From: Candidatus Gastranaerophilales bacterium
Lineage (GTDB): Bacteria > Cyanobacteriota > Vampirovibrionia > Gastranaerophilales > Gastranaerophilaceae
DNA: 64,000 nucleotides
Assembly (NCBI GenBank): GCA_944325105.1
Contig: CALUYW010000003.1
Location: 62,001-126,000, forward strand
Reading direction: 5' to 3'
The position numbers were made by a program, and so were the translations under genes. Below the pieces are notes generated by a model. That model made no database searches, was not told the DNA's origin, and was given only the letters and a program-made list of their open reading frames with translations. Positions within the stretch are counted from its first letter, which is position 1, and each line of letters starts with the position of its first letter. Of the stretch, positions 15,518 to 24,701 are shown in pieces.

Positions 15518-18500
15518 ATGTTACAAGAAGCTCAAAAAGCAATAGCAAGCGCATTTAATACAAGTTTTGTAAAAAAACTTGCCCAATATCTTCACGACTG
15601 CGTCAGAGAAGAAGTAAAAAGCTCCACTTTCAGAAATTTAAAAGAAGACAAAGAAAACAAATGGGTTTTTCTTGACGATGAAGAAAAACTCTTTACGAAC
15701 TTTGATGAGCCGCTTTTGTTGGACGGTTCCGACAGTTACTTAACAGAGCTAATGATTCAAGGGGATATGAACGCAAAAGAAAAATACCTGATATACGGGT
15801 ATTTGTTCCTTGTGGGTAAAAACTCCAAAGTGCGCAAAAATAACCAGTTTTTGACACCTCTTTTATATGTCCCATGTAAACTTGAAAGAAAAGGTGTAAA
15901 TATTGTCCTCACCGCTCAAGAAGACATTTTATCCCTCAACACGGGCGCTTTGGCTCAGCTTATGAAAAGGGATGATGAGCAAGAGGCCGACGCTATGCTA
16001 TCCGGGCTCTTGGATGTTGTTCCCGAGTTGCCTCTAAATCAAGAGAGCCTTGATATATTTTTAACAACCCTAAAGTCGCTTGTGCCTGAAATTGAAATAG
16101 AAACAGCGCCTGTTGAAACTGATATCAAGCAAGATTTTGAAGATTTTTACTCAAGAGAAAATGCACAAAAATTAACGGAAGACGGGGATTTTGACTTTGA
16201 TGCAATGGATGAAATTGCAAAAACCCCCAGAGTAAAAGTAGAAAAACTTACTCTTCAGAGGAAAAACGCGGTAATTCTTACAAAACGCCCCACGGTAACG
16301 GCAGGAGTGCTCCATGAGCTCACTCAAATTGCCGAAAAACCACAAGGGACTTATAGAGAAACTGTCCTTAACGTCATAAGCCATGAGTACCTTTTGCAAA
16401 AAGGAAAAGTTGCAAACGAAAAAATAGAGGAAAAAGAGGTAAAAGACTTTTTCCCCATGACTCCTCTGGCGCTGAGCGATTCACAGGAAGATGTTATTAA
16501 AAAAATAGAAGAAAACGACTTTTTAGCCGTATATGGCCCGCCCGGTACAGGGAAATCTCAAACCATTGTAAACCTTGTATCTCATTTAATTGCAAGCGGA
16601 AAGAGCGTTCTTGTAGCTTCTCGTATGGATAAAGCCGTTGATGTTGTTGCAGACAGGCTAAACTCGCTTAATGCGCCGTATTTAGCACTCAGAGCTGGAC
16701 GCGCCAACTATCAAAAAATGCTAAACTTCAAGCTTGAAGATTTACTTTCAAACAAAGTAGACCTCGACAGCGGCTTTGCAGATGCCGTTATGGCAGAACC
16801 CGAAGATATGAAAAACCTTATAGGCGAGATAACTCGCCTTGAAGAGGGCGCAGGGAAGATTTTTTCTCTTGAGAAGCGCTACAGTGAAATATATGACGAA
16901 AAAACAGAAACAAAAGAGGCTATAGGCGAATATGAAATTCTAAAAAATTCGCTCTCTCTTGAGGAAGTTAATCAAACAAAAAAACTCCTTGAAGCGCTTG
17001 AAAAATACGAAAGAAAACAAAACAAAAACATCTTTGATAAGATTTTTGAGAACATAAAGCTCAAAAAAATTAAAAAAATACTTAACCTTAAAGGAAAAAT
17101 TAAGGCTTCCGAGATGTCCTCGCGCCTTGCTATGGAGCTTGATTTAGAGCTTCTTGAGGCCAAACTTCGCGAGATAGAAAATAAAATCTATAAAATCGGC
17201 AATCTTCATCAGATTTTAAAGAAAATTAAAAGCCTTAGAAAAAAACAACAAAAACTCGCCGTTGATATACTTAAAAACAAACGCAGAACGGCACTTAAAA
17301 ATATCCTATGCGACCAGCAAAAGCGCCAGAGATTGATGATTCACTCAAAATCTCTTGTTTCAAGAAAAGTTAATCAACAAAACAGACTGCTTGAAAAAGA
17401 GGACTTTAAACCGCTTTTAAACGCTTTTCCCTGCTGGTGCGTAACAACTTACGCAATATCAAACTCGCTACCTCTAAAGCCTGCTCTTTTTGACGTGGTT
17501 ATAATAGATGAAGCCTCTCAATGTGACATTGCAAGCTGTTTTCCTATTCTTTTCCGTGCAAGAAAAGCCGTCATCGTGGGTGATGACAAGCAGCTACCGC
17601 ACCTGTCATTTTTAGAGAAAGCAAAAGAACAATCGTTTTTAAATCAGTACAATATAGAAGACCGCTACCAACTCCTGTGGCGTTTTCGCACAAACTCTAT
17701 GTTTGATGTTGCAAACTACTATTCAACAACACCAACTCTTTTAGATGAGCATTTCCGCTCGCCAAAGCCTATCATAGAATTTTCAAACAGAGAATTTTAC
17801 GGCGGCAGAATAAAAGTCATGAAGCCTTATTTTGATATGGTTTCGCCAGTTGAAGTTGTTGAAGTAAAAGAAGCCAAAGTAGATATGGACGTGACAAGAA
17901 ACTTGGCAGAGTGCGAAGCGGTTATCAAAAAAGTTCAGGATTTAATTTATGAAAATGAAAAAGACCCCGAAAGCAAGCCTGTTTCAATAGGTATAATTTC
18001 ACCGTTCAGGGGTCAGGTTGAGCTTATAAAAAAAGCCGTTATAAAAGTTTTTTCTCAGGAAACTATTCAAAAGCACGAGATTGAAGTCGGCACGGCACAT
18101 ACATTCCAAGGGGATGAAAGAGATATAATGCTTATGTCATGGGCAATAGCACAAAATTCTCACTCTCAAAGCCTTATGTTTCTTCAAAAACCAAACCTTT
18201 TTAACGTCGCCATAACACGTGCCAGAAAAAGACTTATAAACTTTATCTCAAAACCCATAAACGAACTACCCGAGGGGCTTTTAAGGGATTATCTTGAATT
18301 TGTACAATCTCAAGACAGAGTAATTGCATCAAGAAAAAACACTTTCAAAAATCTTTTTGAAAAAGAAGTTTTTGAAGCTTTAAGCGAGGAATTTACAACT
18401 CATACACTGTGCGCAGGGGTTGATTTTGCAGGCATAAACGCCGATATTATGATAGATGGCAAGTTAATAGTCGAAGTTGACGGCGTTGAAGATGAATTTT

Positions 18501-18640
18501 CATCAAACGTAAATGAAACCAAAAAACAATCAATCATGGAACGTATGGGCTATGAAGTAGTAAGGGTAACAAAAAGAGAGTGGGGCTTGAGTAAAGATGC
18601 TGCTCTTGATAGAATAAGGTCACAGTTAGTACAAAGTTAA
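15518..18640 (+). CDS. Superfamily 1 helicase fused to a Vsr/DUF559-like endonuclease domain
   Basis: The 1040-aa protein contains a UvrD/Dna2-like SF1 ATPase. Walker A is GPPGTGKS (340-347); 'VLVASRMDKAVDVVADRL' is motif Ia; Walker B is DEASQ (664-668) followed by 'VIVGDDKQLP'; late motifs are 'VGTAHTFQGDERDIM' and 'FNVAITRARKRLI'. A coiled-coil insertion (about 450-610) separates the two halves of the first RecA domain. The last about 95 residues resemble very-short-patch-repair/DUF559 nucleases: 'GINADIMIDGKLIVEVDG', then 'KKQSIMERMGYEVVRVTKREW'. The N-terminal 300 residues are unassigned. Such helicase-Vsr fusions occur in DNA repair and in phage-defence contexts; here it stands alone after the toxin-like pair and tRNA. 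Confidence 0.85.
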   Translation: MLQEAQKAIASAFNTSFVKKLAQYLHDCVREEVKSSTFRNLKEDKENKWVFLDDEEKLFTNFDEPLLLDGSDSYLTELMIQGDMNAKEKYLIYGYLFLVGKNSKVRKNNQFLTPLLYVPCKLERKGVNIVLTAQEDILSLNTGALAQLMKRDDEQEADAMLSGLLDVVPELPLNQESLDIFLTTLKSLVPEIEIETAPVETDIKQDFEDFYSRENAQKLTEDGDFDFDAMDEIAKTPRVKVEKLTLQRKNAVILTKRPTVTAGVLHELTQIAEKPQGTYRETVLNVISHEYLLQKGKVANEKIEEKEVKDFFPMTPLALSDSQEDVIKKIEENDFLAVYGPPGTGKSQTIVNLVSHLIASGKSVLVASRMDKAVDVVADRLNSLNAPYLALRAGRANYQKMLNFKLEDLLSNKVDLDSGFADAVMAEPEDMKNLIGEITRLEEGAGKIFSLEKRYSEIYDEKTETKEAIGEYEILKNSLSLEEVNQTKKLLEALEKYERKQNKNIFDKIFENIKLKKIKKILNLKGKIKASEMSSRLAMELDLELLEAKLREIENKIYKIGNLHQILKKIKSLRKKQQKLAVDILKNKRRTALKNILCDQQKRQRLMIHSKSLVSRKVNQQNRLLEKEDFKPLLNAFPCWCVTTYAISNSLPLKPALFDVVIIDEASQCDIASCFPILFRARKAVIVGDDKQLPHLSFLEKAKEQSFLNQYNIEDRYQLLWRFRTNSMFDVANYYSTTPTLLDEHFRSPKPIIEFSNREFYGGRIKVMKPYFDMVSPVEVVEVKEAKVDMDVTRNLAECEAVIKKVQDLIYENEKDPESKPVSIGIISPFRGQVELIKKAVIKVFSQETIQKHEIEVGTAHTFQGDERDIMLMSWAIAQNSHSQSLMFLQKPNLFNVAITRARKRLINFISKPINELPEGLLRDYLEFVQSQDRVIASRKNTFKNLFEKEVFEALSEEFTTHTLCAGVDFAGINADIMIDGKLIVEVDGVEDEFSSNVNETKKQSIMERMGYEVVRVTKREWGLSKDAALDRIRSQLVQS

Positions 18641-18651
18641 AAGACCTTATA

Positions 18652-21024
18652 ATGCCCGAAAACAAGTCGGATTTAATTACAAAACATGCCCAATCACTGG
18701 AATTTGACAAGGTTTTAGAAAATCTTGCAAATTTTGCTATATCAACTTTAGGCAAGCAAAAATGCCAAAGTGCACCCATTTATGACAAAAAAGCCCAGAT
18801 ACAATATCAGCTTGAACTTACAAGCGAAGCAAAAAAAATATTCGACGATGCGGGGAATTTTTCCTGCTTTCCGCTTGAATTTCTATGCGACGCTCAAAAC
18901 CTTTTAGACTCAAAAAGACTGGGCGCAGGGGATATTATAGATTTAGCAAAAAATTTAAGAACCTCAAGACTTGTTAAAAATTTCATCTCAAAAGAAGAAA
19001 ACTGCCCGAATTTAAAAGGCTTTCTGCTTAATTTGTACACGGATAAAGAGTTTGAGGACAGGATTTTTTCAACATTTGACGCGGACTTAAATGTTTCGGA
19101 CAACGCAAGTGTTGAGCTAAAGCGCCTCAGAAATTCATATAAAAGCACAAAAGACAACCTAAAAAGCGCTATTTCAAAACTTTTGGGCGATGATAGTTTT
19201 GTTTCGCATCTGCAAGATACAATCTATACTACAAGAGAGAGCAGAACGGTCTTTCAAGTGAAAGCGACCGATAAAAATAAAGTCGCGGGCATTGTTCATG
19301 ATATAAGCGCCAGCAATCAAACCTATTTTATAGAGCCCTCTTCACTTGTGCCGCTAAACAACAAACTGCGCCAGATTGAAATTGAAATAAACGCAGAAAT
19401 CGAGAGAATTTTATGGGAGATTACAAAAGAATTTTTAAACATTAAAAACGAACTCACTCAAAGCCAAAACGCGCTTAGCGAGCTTGATTTTATCTTTGCA
19501 AGAGCAAAATACTCCATAAGAACAAAATCTAACCCTGCTGATATTTGCGATGAGAAAATCCTTGAACTGCAGGCCATGCGCCATCCGCTTTTAATAGGAA
19601 ATGTGGAAAAAATTGTAGAAAATGACTTTGAACTGGGCAAAAACTATAAATCTCTTTTAATTACAGGCTCAAACACCGGCGGTAAAACAGTTGCACTTAA
19701 AACCGCAGGACTTTTGACTCTTATGACAAAAGCAGGACTTCATATACCTGCTCTGGGGGCAAAGATTTTCCCTTTTGATATGGTTCTATGCGACATATCC
19801 GAAGAGCAGAGCATCTCGCAGAGCCTGTCTACTTTTAGCGCGCATATCAAAAATATTTCATCAATTATCGATAACGCTACAGAAAATTCTCTTGTACTTT
19901 TTGATGAACTTGGCGCGGGCACTGACCCTGAAGAGGGCGCAGCGCTTGCTCGAGCCATACTTGAATATTTATGTGACAACGACATTTTATGTGTCTGCAC
20001 AACTCACCTTGGTGAACTTAAAATTTTAAAATATGAAAACAACAATTTTGAAAACGCAAGTGTCGAGTTTAATATTGAAACCCTAAAACCCTCTTATAGA
20101 CTCATTTTAGGGCTTGCGGGTTCATCTAATGCGATAGATATAGCACACAATTTAAACTTGAATGAAAAAATAACAAGCGCTGCAAGAAATATCCTTAAAA
20201 ACGCTCAAAGCCCCGAGCGGCAAGTGTTCTTAAAAATTCAGGAAACCCATAGCGCTCTAACTCAAAAAGAGCGTGAAGCACAGGAAATAAAAGAGCGCAG
20301 TGCTCAAATTGAGGCTCAATTTGAAGAAAAACTGAAAGAGCTAAAAGCTCAGAAAAAGAAAACTCTTGAAAGTTTTAAAAAGAAATACCAATCCCAACTG
20401 GAAAATGCTCGCGCCGAGATTAAAGATACTCTTGATTTAATGAGAAAAGAAAAGTCCGAAAAAATCGCCATGCGCTCATACTCACGCCTTGCGCGCCTTG
20501 AAAACTCAATAAGAGAGGAGTTTTCATCCGATGAAGAAAAACTCCAAAACAAATACGAACAAATTGACTGGCAAAATATTAAAATAGGTCAAAACGTCCT
20601 TATAAAAGGGCTCGAGCAGGTGGCACAACTTGAGAGCATGCCTGACAAAAGAGGCAAAGTCCTTGTTTCCATAGGATTAATAAAAACAAAAGTAGACATT
20701 AAAAAGCTTGCAAAAACAGATAAAAAAATTAATAAAGCTCTAAAAAAAGTAAGCGTAAGCTTTGATGATATGACTCAAACCCTCTCAAACAGGCTTGACA
20801 TAAGGGGTATGAGGGCAGAGGACGCTATAGATTACCTCGATAAACAATTTGATATGGCATCATTAAGAAATTTAAGAGAAATAATTATAGTGCACGGCCA
20901 TGGCACGGGTGCTCTTAAAAGTGCGGTAAGAAACTATCTGAGCTCTTCACCCTATGTTGCAAAATTTCGCCCCGGAGGCGACGGCGAGGGCGGGGACGGG
21001 GTTAGCGTGGTTGATATTAACTAA
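18652..21024 (+). CDS. mutS2: MutS2-type ATPase/endonuclease
   Basis: The 790-aa protein has the MutS2 layout: a MutS core without the mismatch-recognition domain, ATPase Walker A GSNTGGKT (339-346) and Walker B 'LVLFDELGAGTDPEEGAAL', a long coiled coil (about 520-640), a KOW-like segment ('IKIGQNVLIKGLEQVAQLES') and a C-terminal Smr domain ('LDIRGMRAEDAIDYLDKQF', then 'IIVHGHGTGALKSAVR'). MutS2 acts on recombination intermediates and, in some bacteria, on collided ribosomes. It starts 11 nt after the helicase stop without a Shine-Dalgarno, so it is likely read through from the helicase gene. Confidence 0.95.
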   Translation: MPENKSDLITKHAQSLEFDKVLENLANFAISTLGKQKCQSAPIYDKKAQIQYQLELTSEAKKIFDDAGNFSCFPLEFLCDAQNLLDSKRLGAGDIIDLAKNLRTSRLVKNFISKEENCPNLKGFLLNLYTDKEFEDRIFSTFDADLNVSDNASVELKRLRNSYKSTKDNLKSAISKLLGDDSFVSHLQDTIYTTRESRTVFQVKATDKNKVAGIVHDISASNQTYFIEPSSLVPLNNKLRQIEIEINAEIERILWEITKEFLNIKNELTQSQNALSELDFIFARAKYSIRTKSNPADICDEKILELQAMRHPLLIGNVEKIVENDFELGKNYKSLLITGSNTGGKTVALKTAGLLTLMTKAGLHIPALGAKIFPFDMVLCDISEEQSISQSLSTFSAHIKNISSIIDNATENSLVLFDELGAGTDPEEGAALARAILEYLCDNDILCVCTTHLGELKILKYENNNFENASVEFNIETLKPSYRLILGLAGSSNAIDIAHNLNLNEKITSAARNILKNAQSPERQVFLKIQETHSALTQKEREAQEIKERSAQIEAQFEEKLKELKAQKKKTLESFKKKYQSQLENARAEIKDTLDLMRKEKSEKIAMRSYSRLARLENSIREEFSSDEEKLQNKYEQIDWQNIKIGQNVLIKGLEQVAQLESMPDKRGKVLVSIGLIKTKVDIKKLAKTDKKINKALKKVSVSFDDMTQTLSNRLDIRGMRAEDAIDYLDKQFDMASLRNLREIIIVHGHGTGALKSAVRNYLSSSPYVAKFRPGGDGEGGDGVSVVDIN

Positions 21025-21644
21025 AGCCCCAAGCGCATAGTTTGAATTCTTTGTATAGTTCTCTCTCTGTCCGCGTGCTCTTTGTATAATTTTTCAAAGC
21101 TTTCCTGAACGTAACCGTAGTTTTGAACAGTTGCCTTTATCGACTTATCCGCAAACCAAAAAAGAGCGGGGACGGCGAGTATAAGAGTAAAAACAGAAAC
21201 TATAATATGTCTTAGTATTCTTTTAAATAAGTGCCATTTTCTATCTTTTCCCTCAAGGTCAAATTTGAGCTGGATTGCATCGTTTACATATGCACTTCTC
21301 TCATCAGAGTTCATAGAATCAAAAGAGGGAACAAAATCTTTTGCAATGTATATTACATACTTTTTGACGGCATCGTTTTCCTCTGTTACAAAAGGGTCTT
21401 GCCAAGTTTCTTGAGATTCTTGTTCAATTTCTGCAGACTGTTCCGGCTGTTGTTCACTTGCATATTCATCCAAAGACGGCTCTTCGCTTGGAATATTTTC
21501 TAAAACCTCATTTGGAACTTCTTCCTCCGATAAATCAGGCTGCCTGAAAATTGAGTTATCAGGGTCATTGTAATCCTTACCTGCAGCACCCATTTGGCTT
21601 TTTATTTTATTAATTTGTTCATCTATGTCAAAATTTTCTTCCAC
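21021..21644 (-). CDS. Hypothetical acidic protein with one C-proximal membrane segment
   Basis: I recognise no family. The 207-aa protein has a Glu/Gln-rich N-terminal 95 residues, probably disordered, then 'VKKYVIYIAKDFVPSFDSM' and a single transmembrane helix near residues 147-168 (IIVSVFTLILAVPALFWFAD) followed by a short basic tail. This topology suggests a membrane-anchored cytoplasmic adaptor. The start is GTG at 21644 with a GGGG tract upstream. The stop overlaps that of mutS2 by 4 bp (convergent). Confidence 0.7.
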   Translation of the reverse strand: MEENFDIDEQINKIKSQMGAAGKDYNDPDNSIFRQPDLSEEEVPNEVLENIPSEEPSLDEYASEQQPEQSAEIEQESQETWQDPFVTEENDAVKKYVIYIAKDFVPSFDSMNSDERSAYVNDAIQLKFDLEGKDRKWHLFKRILRHIIVSVFTLILAVPALFWFADKSIKATVQNYGYVQESFEKLYKEHADRERTIQRIQTMRLGL

Positions 21645-21741
21645 GTCTAAACCCCGATAGTTATCATTACTTTATTGTAGCATAAATTTTATTTTTGGGC
21701 TTTAATTTCATTTTTGTGATAGAATACTAATCGGAAGGTAT

Positions 21742-22749
21742 ATGGATAAGCAGGAATTACTTAAAAAGTTAGACAAACTAAAAGAGCCGAAAATACTTAT
21801 TATCGGTGATTTTGGCATAGATGAAATGGTTTTCGGCGCAACACAGAGGATTTCTCGTGAAGCACCTGTTTTAATTCTTGAACATACCGAAACAAAAATC
21901 ATCTTAGGTACAGCGTCAAACGCTGCGCATAACATCTCAACCCTTAACTGCTCAAAAGCTGCAGCTCTTGGAGTGTACGGAGATGACTACTACGGCGGGG
22001 TTTTACTGGATGCTCTTAAAAAAGAGGGCATTGATACAAAATATATGGTTAAAGACAAAGAAAGAAAAACCACTACAAAAACCCGCATTTCAGGCTCTTG
22101 CTCTCAAAGCATTACTCAGCAGATAGTAAGAATAGACAGACAAACAGTCACCCATTTGAGCAAACAAACAGAAAAAAAAGCTATAGAAACAATCAAAAAA
22201 GCAATTCCAAAGTTTGACGGGGTTATACTCTCAGACTATCACTTAGGATTTTTAACGGATGATATAGTGAGAGCTGCAATAGATACTGCAAAAGAGCACA
22301 ATAAAATTATCGTTGCCGACGCTCAAAAAAATCTTGATAAATACTCGGGCGCTGACGCTATAACACCTAATCAGCCCGATTGTGAAAAATATGTAGGTTA
22401 CTTTATAAAAGATAAAGAAACCCTTAAAAAAGCAGGTACTTCGCTCATTAAATCTCTTAACCTGAACAAAGTTCTCTTAACAAGAGGAGAAAAGGGTATG
22501 GCGCTTTTTGAAAAATGCCAAAATGAAACCGAGTTTAGCGAAGTTGAAGCCTTTAACAGAAAAGAAGTTTTTGACGTAACAGGTGCGGGAGACACCGTTG
22601 TTGCAGCGTTTACACTTGCACTATGTGCAGGCTTTAGCGCCAAGGAGGCTATGTATATAGGTAATCTTGCCGCAAGCATTGTTATAAGATACTTTGGCTG
22701 CCACAGTGTAAGTGTTGAAGATTTAAAATCCGAACTTGAAAAACTATAA
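21742..22749 (+). CDS. hldE: D-glycero-beta-D-manno-heptose-7-phosphate kinase (RfaE/HldE N-domain type)
   Basis: This PfkB/ribokinase-fold sugar kinase of 335 aa contains 'ILIIGDFGIDEMVFGATQRISREAPV', the substrate-binding stretch typical of RfaE kinases, and the C-terminal 'DVTGAGDTVVAAF' with the catalytic aspartate near 284. It phosphorylates heptose-7-phosphate at C1 in ADP-heptose synthesis for lipopolysaccharide core. The cytidylyltransferase domain of bifunctional HldE is absent, so that step (HldC-type) must be encoded elsewhere. GGAAGG precedes the ATG. It heads an envelope-polysaccharide operon with the next two genes. Confidence 0.88.
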   Translation: MDKQELLKKLDKLKEPKILIIGDFGIDEMVFGATQRISREAPVLILEHTETKIILGTASNAAHNISTLNCSKAAALGVYGDDYYGGVLLDALKKEGIDTKYMVKDKERKTTTKTRISGSCSQSITQQIVRIDRQTVTHLSKQTEKKAIETIKKAIPKFDGVILSDYHLGFLTDDIVRAAIDTAKEHNKIIVADAQKNLDKYSGADAITPNQPDCEKYVGYFIKDKETLKKAGTSLIKSLNLNKVLLTRGEKGMALFEKCQNETEFSEVEAFNRKEVFDVTGAGDTVVAAFTLALCAGFSAKEAMYIGNLAASIVIRYFGCHSVSVEDLKSELEKL

Positions 22750-22762
22750 GGAGAAGAAATAT

Positions 22763-23335
22763 ATGCAATTTCTCAAAAAACTAAGGACTTTTGATTTGAT
22801 TATTATAGGTGTATTAATAGTTGCGCTTTTAGTCGGCGTACTTACAATGTTTGGCAAGAGAGCAACTTCATCAAACCAAATTGAAACAACGGCAGACGTT
22901 GAGATAGAAGTATTTTTAAGAGGTGTCACGATAAGCGCCTCAAATAACATTTTTGAAGCAGGTGATGAGACATTTATTACAATAAGAAATGTCCCCTACA
23001 CCAAGCTTAAAATCAAAGACGTTAAATACGACAGAAAAAAAGCTATAGTTCCTACTCTTAATATGAAACAGCCTTTTACCGTTGTTGATGATGTTACATC
23101 GCCTTATCAGTATGATTTTCTTGTAACGGTGCTTGATAAAGCAAAAATTACAAAAGACCGTGACGGAGCGGTTGTAGGCGGAAACAAAATTAAAATAGGC
23201 TTGCCTATTACTCTTGAGGGAGCAGATTACAAGCTAAACGGCATTGTATCTAACATTACGGTAGTAGCAAAACCTGACACAACAAATGATGACGATTTAG
23301 AAAAACAGGTAAATCAAAATCAGGATGTTCAATAG
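22763..23335 (+). CDS. DUF4330-like single-pass membrane protein
   Basis: The 190-aa protein has one N-terminal transmembrane helix (about 10-32, LIIIGVLIVALLVGVLTMF) and an extracytoplasmic beta-rich domain ('DVEIEVFLRGVTISASNN', 'GDETFITIRNVPYTKLKI', 'KIGLPITLEGADYKLNGIVSN'), matching the DUF4330 pattern known in Cyanobacteria and relatives. Its function is unknown. The open frame extends to a TTG at 22736 inside hldE, but AAGGAGAAG lies just before the ATG at 22763. The gene sits between a heptose kinase and an O-antigen-ligase-like gene and overlaps the latter by 11 bp, suggesting a role in surface polysaccharide assembly (inference). Confidence 0.75.
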   Translation: MQFLKKLRTFDLIIIGVLIVALLVGVLTMFGKRATSSNQIETTADVEIEVFLRGVTISASNNIFEAGDETFITIRNVPYTKLKIKDVKYDRKKAIVPTLNMKQPFTVVDDVTSPYQYDFLVTVLDKAKITKDRDGAVVGGNKIKIGLPITLEGADYKLNGIVSNITVVAKPDTTNDDDLEKQVNQNQDVQ

Positions 23336-24701
23336 AAAACCGGGCACAAAAAGTATTTTTATAAGCTTAAAGAACGGTATTTTGCACAGAGTTCAAAATA
23401 CCGAATTTGCGGCACTTGCAAGAGAATCTATGTTTTTTGAAAACGTAGATTCCATAATATACATTTTTTTAGCGCTGACACTTGTGTCCTGCGCTTTTTG
23501 CGAATCGGGCTACATTGGAGTTTTTGCCTTTTGCTTTAGCATTTTGCAGAGCATTAAACTGTTTTTAAAAAAAGGTGCAAGGACAAAAATCTCACTTTTT
23601 GACAAAGCCATAATGGTCTATTTTGCTTTTGTGGTTTTAAGTCTTTTTGGCTCTACACTATTTGCACTGAGCCTTAAAGGGTTTTTAAAAACCGCTGTTT
23701 ATATGTACTTTTACTTTAGCGCCTTATCATACTTTAGGGACAATAAAGAAAAAATCCTCCCTACAATTCTTATGATTGCAGGGCTTATAAGTTTTGAAAG
23801 CATTATTGCAATTATTCAAAATAACTCGGGCATACTTGCAATAGCAGGCTGGCAAGATACAACAAACCTTGACCCGACTCAGGTGATTTCACGCGCTTAC
23901 GGAACGCTAAAACCTTACAACCCTAATCTTCTTGCGGGATATCTGGTAACGGGGCTTTCATCCCTTTGGTGTCTTTCAATGATAAATCTTGCAAACAAAC
24001 ACTACAAAAGGTTTTTAGGGTTTTTGATTTTACTTTTGCTTGGTACAATAGCTGTAATCTATAGCGGCTCTCGCGGCGGATACCTTGGTATAGCAGGGTT
24101 TTATGCAATTTTTGGCTTAGGCTGTATATACTACATTCAAAACTACTTAGGCGGCTTTAAGGCAATCAGAAAAAGATACAAAAACCTTGCGCTGACGCTA
24201 ATTTGTGCAGCCCTTGTCTTTATAATGTCAAATCCCGCTATTACAAATCGCATATTATCAATTTTTGAATTCAGAGAAGACTCCTCTATTGCTTTTAGAA
24301 TGAATGTTTACGCCTCATCCTTTAGAATGTTTCTGGACAACCCTTTCTTAGGCATAGGCGTGGGTAATAAAAACTTTAGAGAAATCTACGGACTCTATAT
24401 GCGCTCGGGCTTTGATGCTCTGGGCTCTTACTGTGTACCGCTTGAAATAGCGGTTGAAAGCGGAATATTTGCCCTTATTGCCTTTTTAACATTCCTTGTA
24501 ATGTTCTACAGGGATTCGATGAAATTGATAAAAACTGCTCCAATAAGGACAAAAATAGTCGTTTTCTCACTAATTTTAAGTATTTTCCCCACAATGATTC
24601 ACGGGCTTTTTGATACGGTATGGTTTAGGCCTCAACTGCAGATATTATTCTGGCTAAATGTAGCATTTTTAGGCGCTCTAAAAGACAATCAGGTATCTTA
24701 A
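23325..24701 (+). CDS. O-antigen ligase/polymerase family membrane protein (Wzy_C)
   Basis: The 458-aa protein has about eleven to twelve transmembrane helices. The Wzy_C signature lies between helices in the second half: 'YSGSRGGYLGIAGFYAIFG' and the large loop with 'MFLDNPFLGIGVGNKNFREIY', followed by 'EIAVESGIFALIAFL'. Members either ligate O-antigen to lipid A-core or polymerise glycans; the two cannot be told apart by sequence alone. Linkage to hldE favours lipopolysaccharide assembly. Its 3' end overlaps the convergent amidase gene by 24 bp. Confidence 0.85.
   Translation: MFNRKPGTKSIFISLKNGILHRVQNTEFAALARESMFFENVDSIIYIFLALTLVSCAFCESGYIGVFAFCFSILQSIKLFLKKGARTKISLFDKAIMVYFAFVVLSLFGSTLFALSLKGFLKTAVYMYFYFSALSYFRDNKEKILPTILMIAGLISFESIIAIIQNNSGILAIAGWQDTTNLDPTQVISRAYGTLKPYNPNLLAGYLVTGLSSLWCLSMINLANKHYKRFLGFLILLLLGTIAVIYSGSRGGYLGIAGFYAIFGLGCIYYIQNYLGGFKAIRKRYKNLALTLICAALVFIMSNPAITNRILSIFEFREDSSIAFRMNVYASSFRMFLDNPFLGIGVGNKNFREIYGLYMRSGFDALGSYCVPLEIAVESGIFALIAFLTFLVMFYRDSMKLIKTAPIRTKIVVFSLILSIFPTMIHGLFDTVWFRPQLQILFWLNVAFLGALKDNQVS

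Noticed and set aside
18648..18653. TATAAT as a leaderless promoter for mutS2
   Set aside because: The hexamer overlaps the ATG at 18652, so it cannot direct a transcript that includes the start codon; read-through from the upstream gene is more likely.
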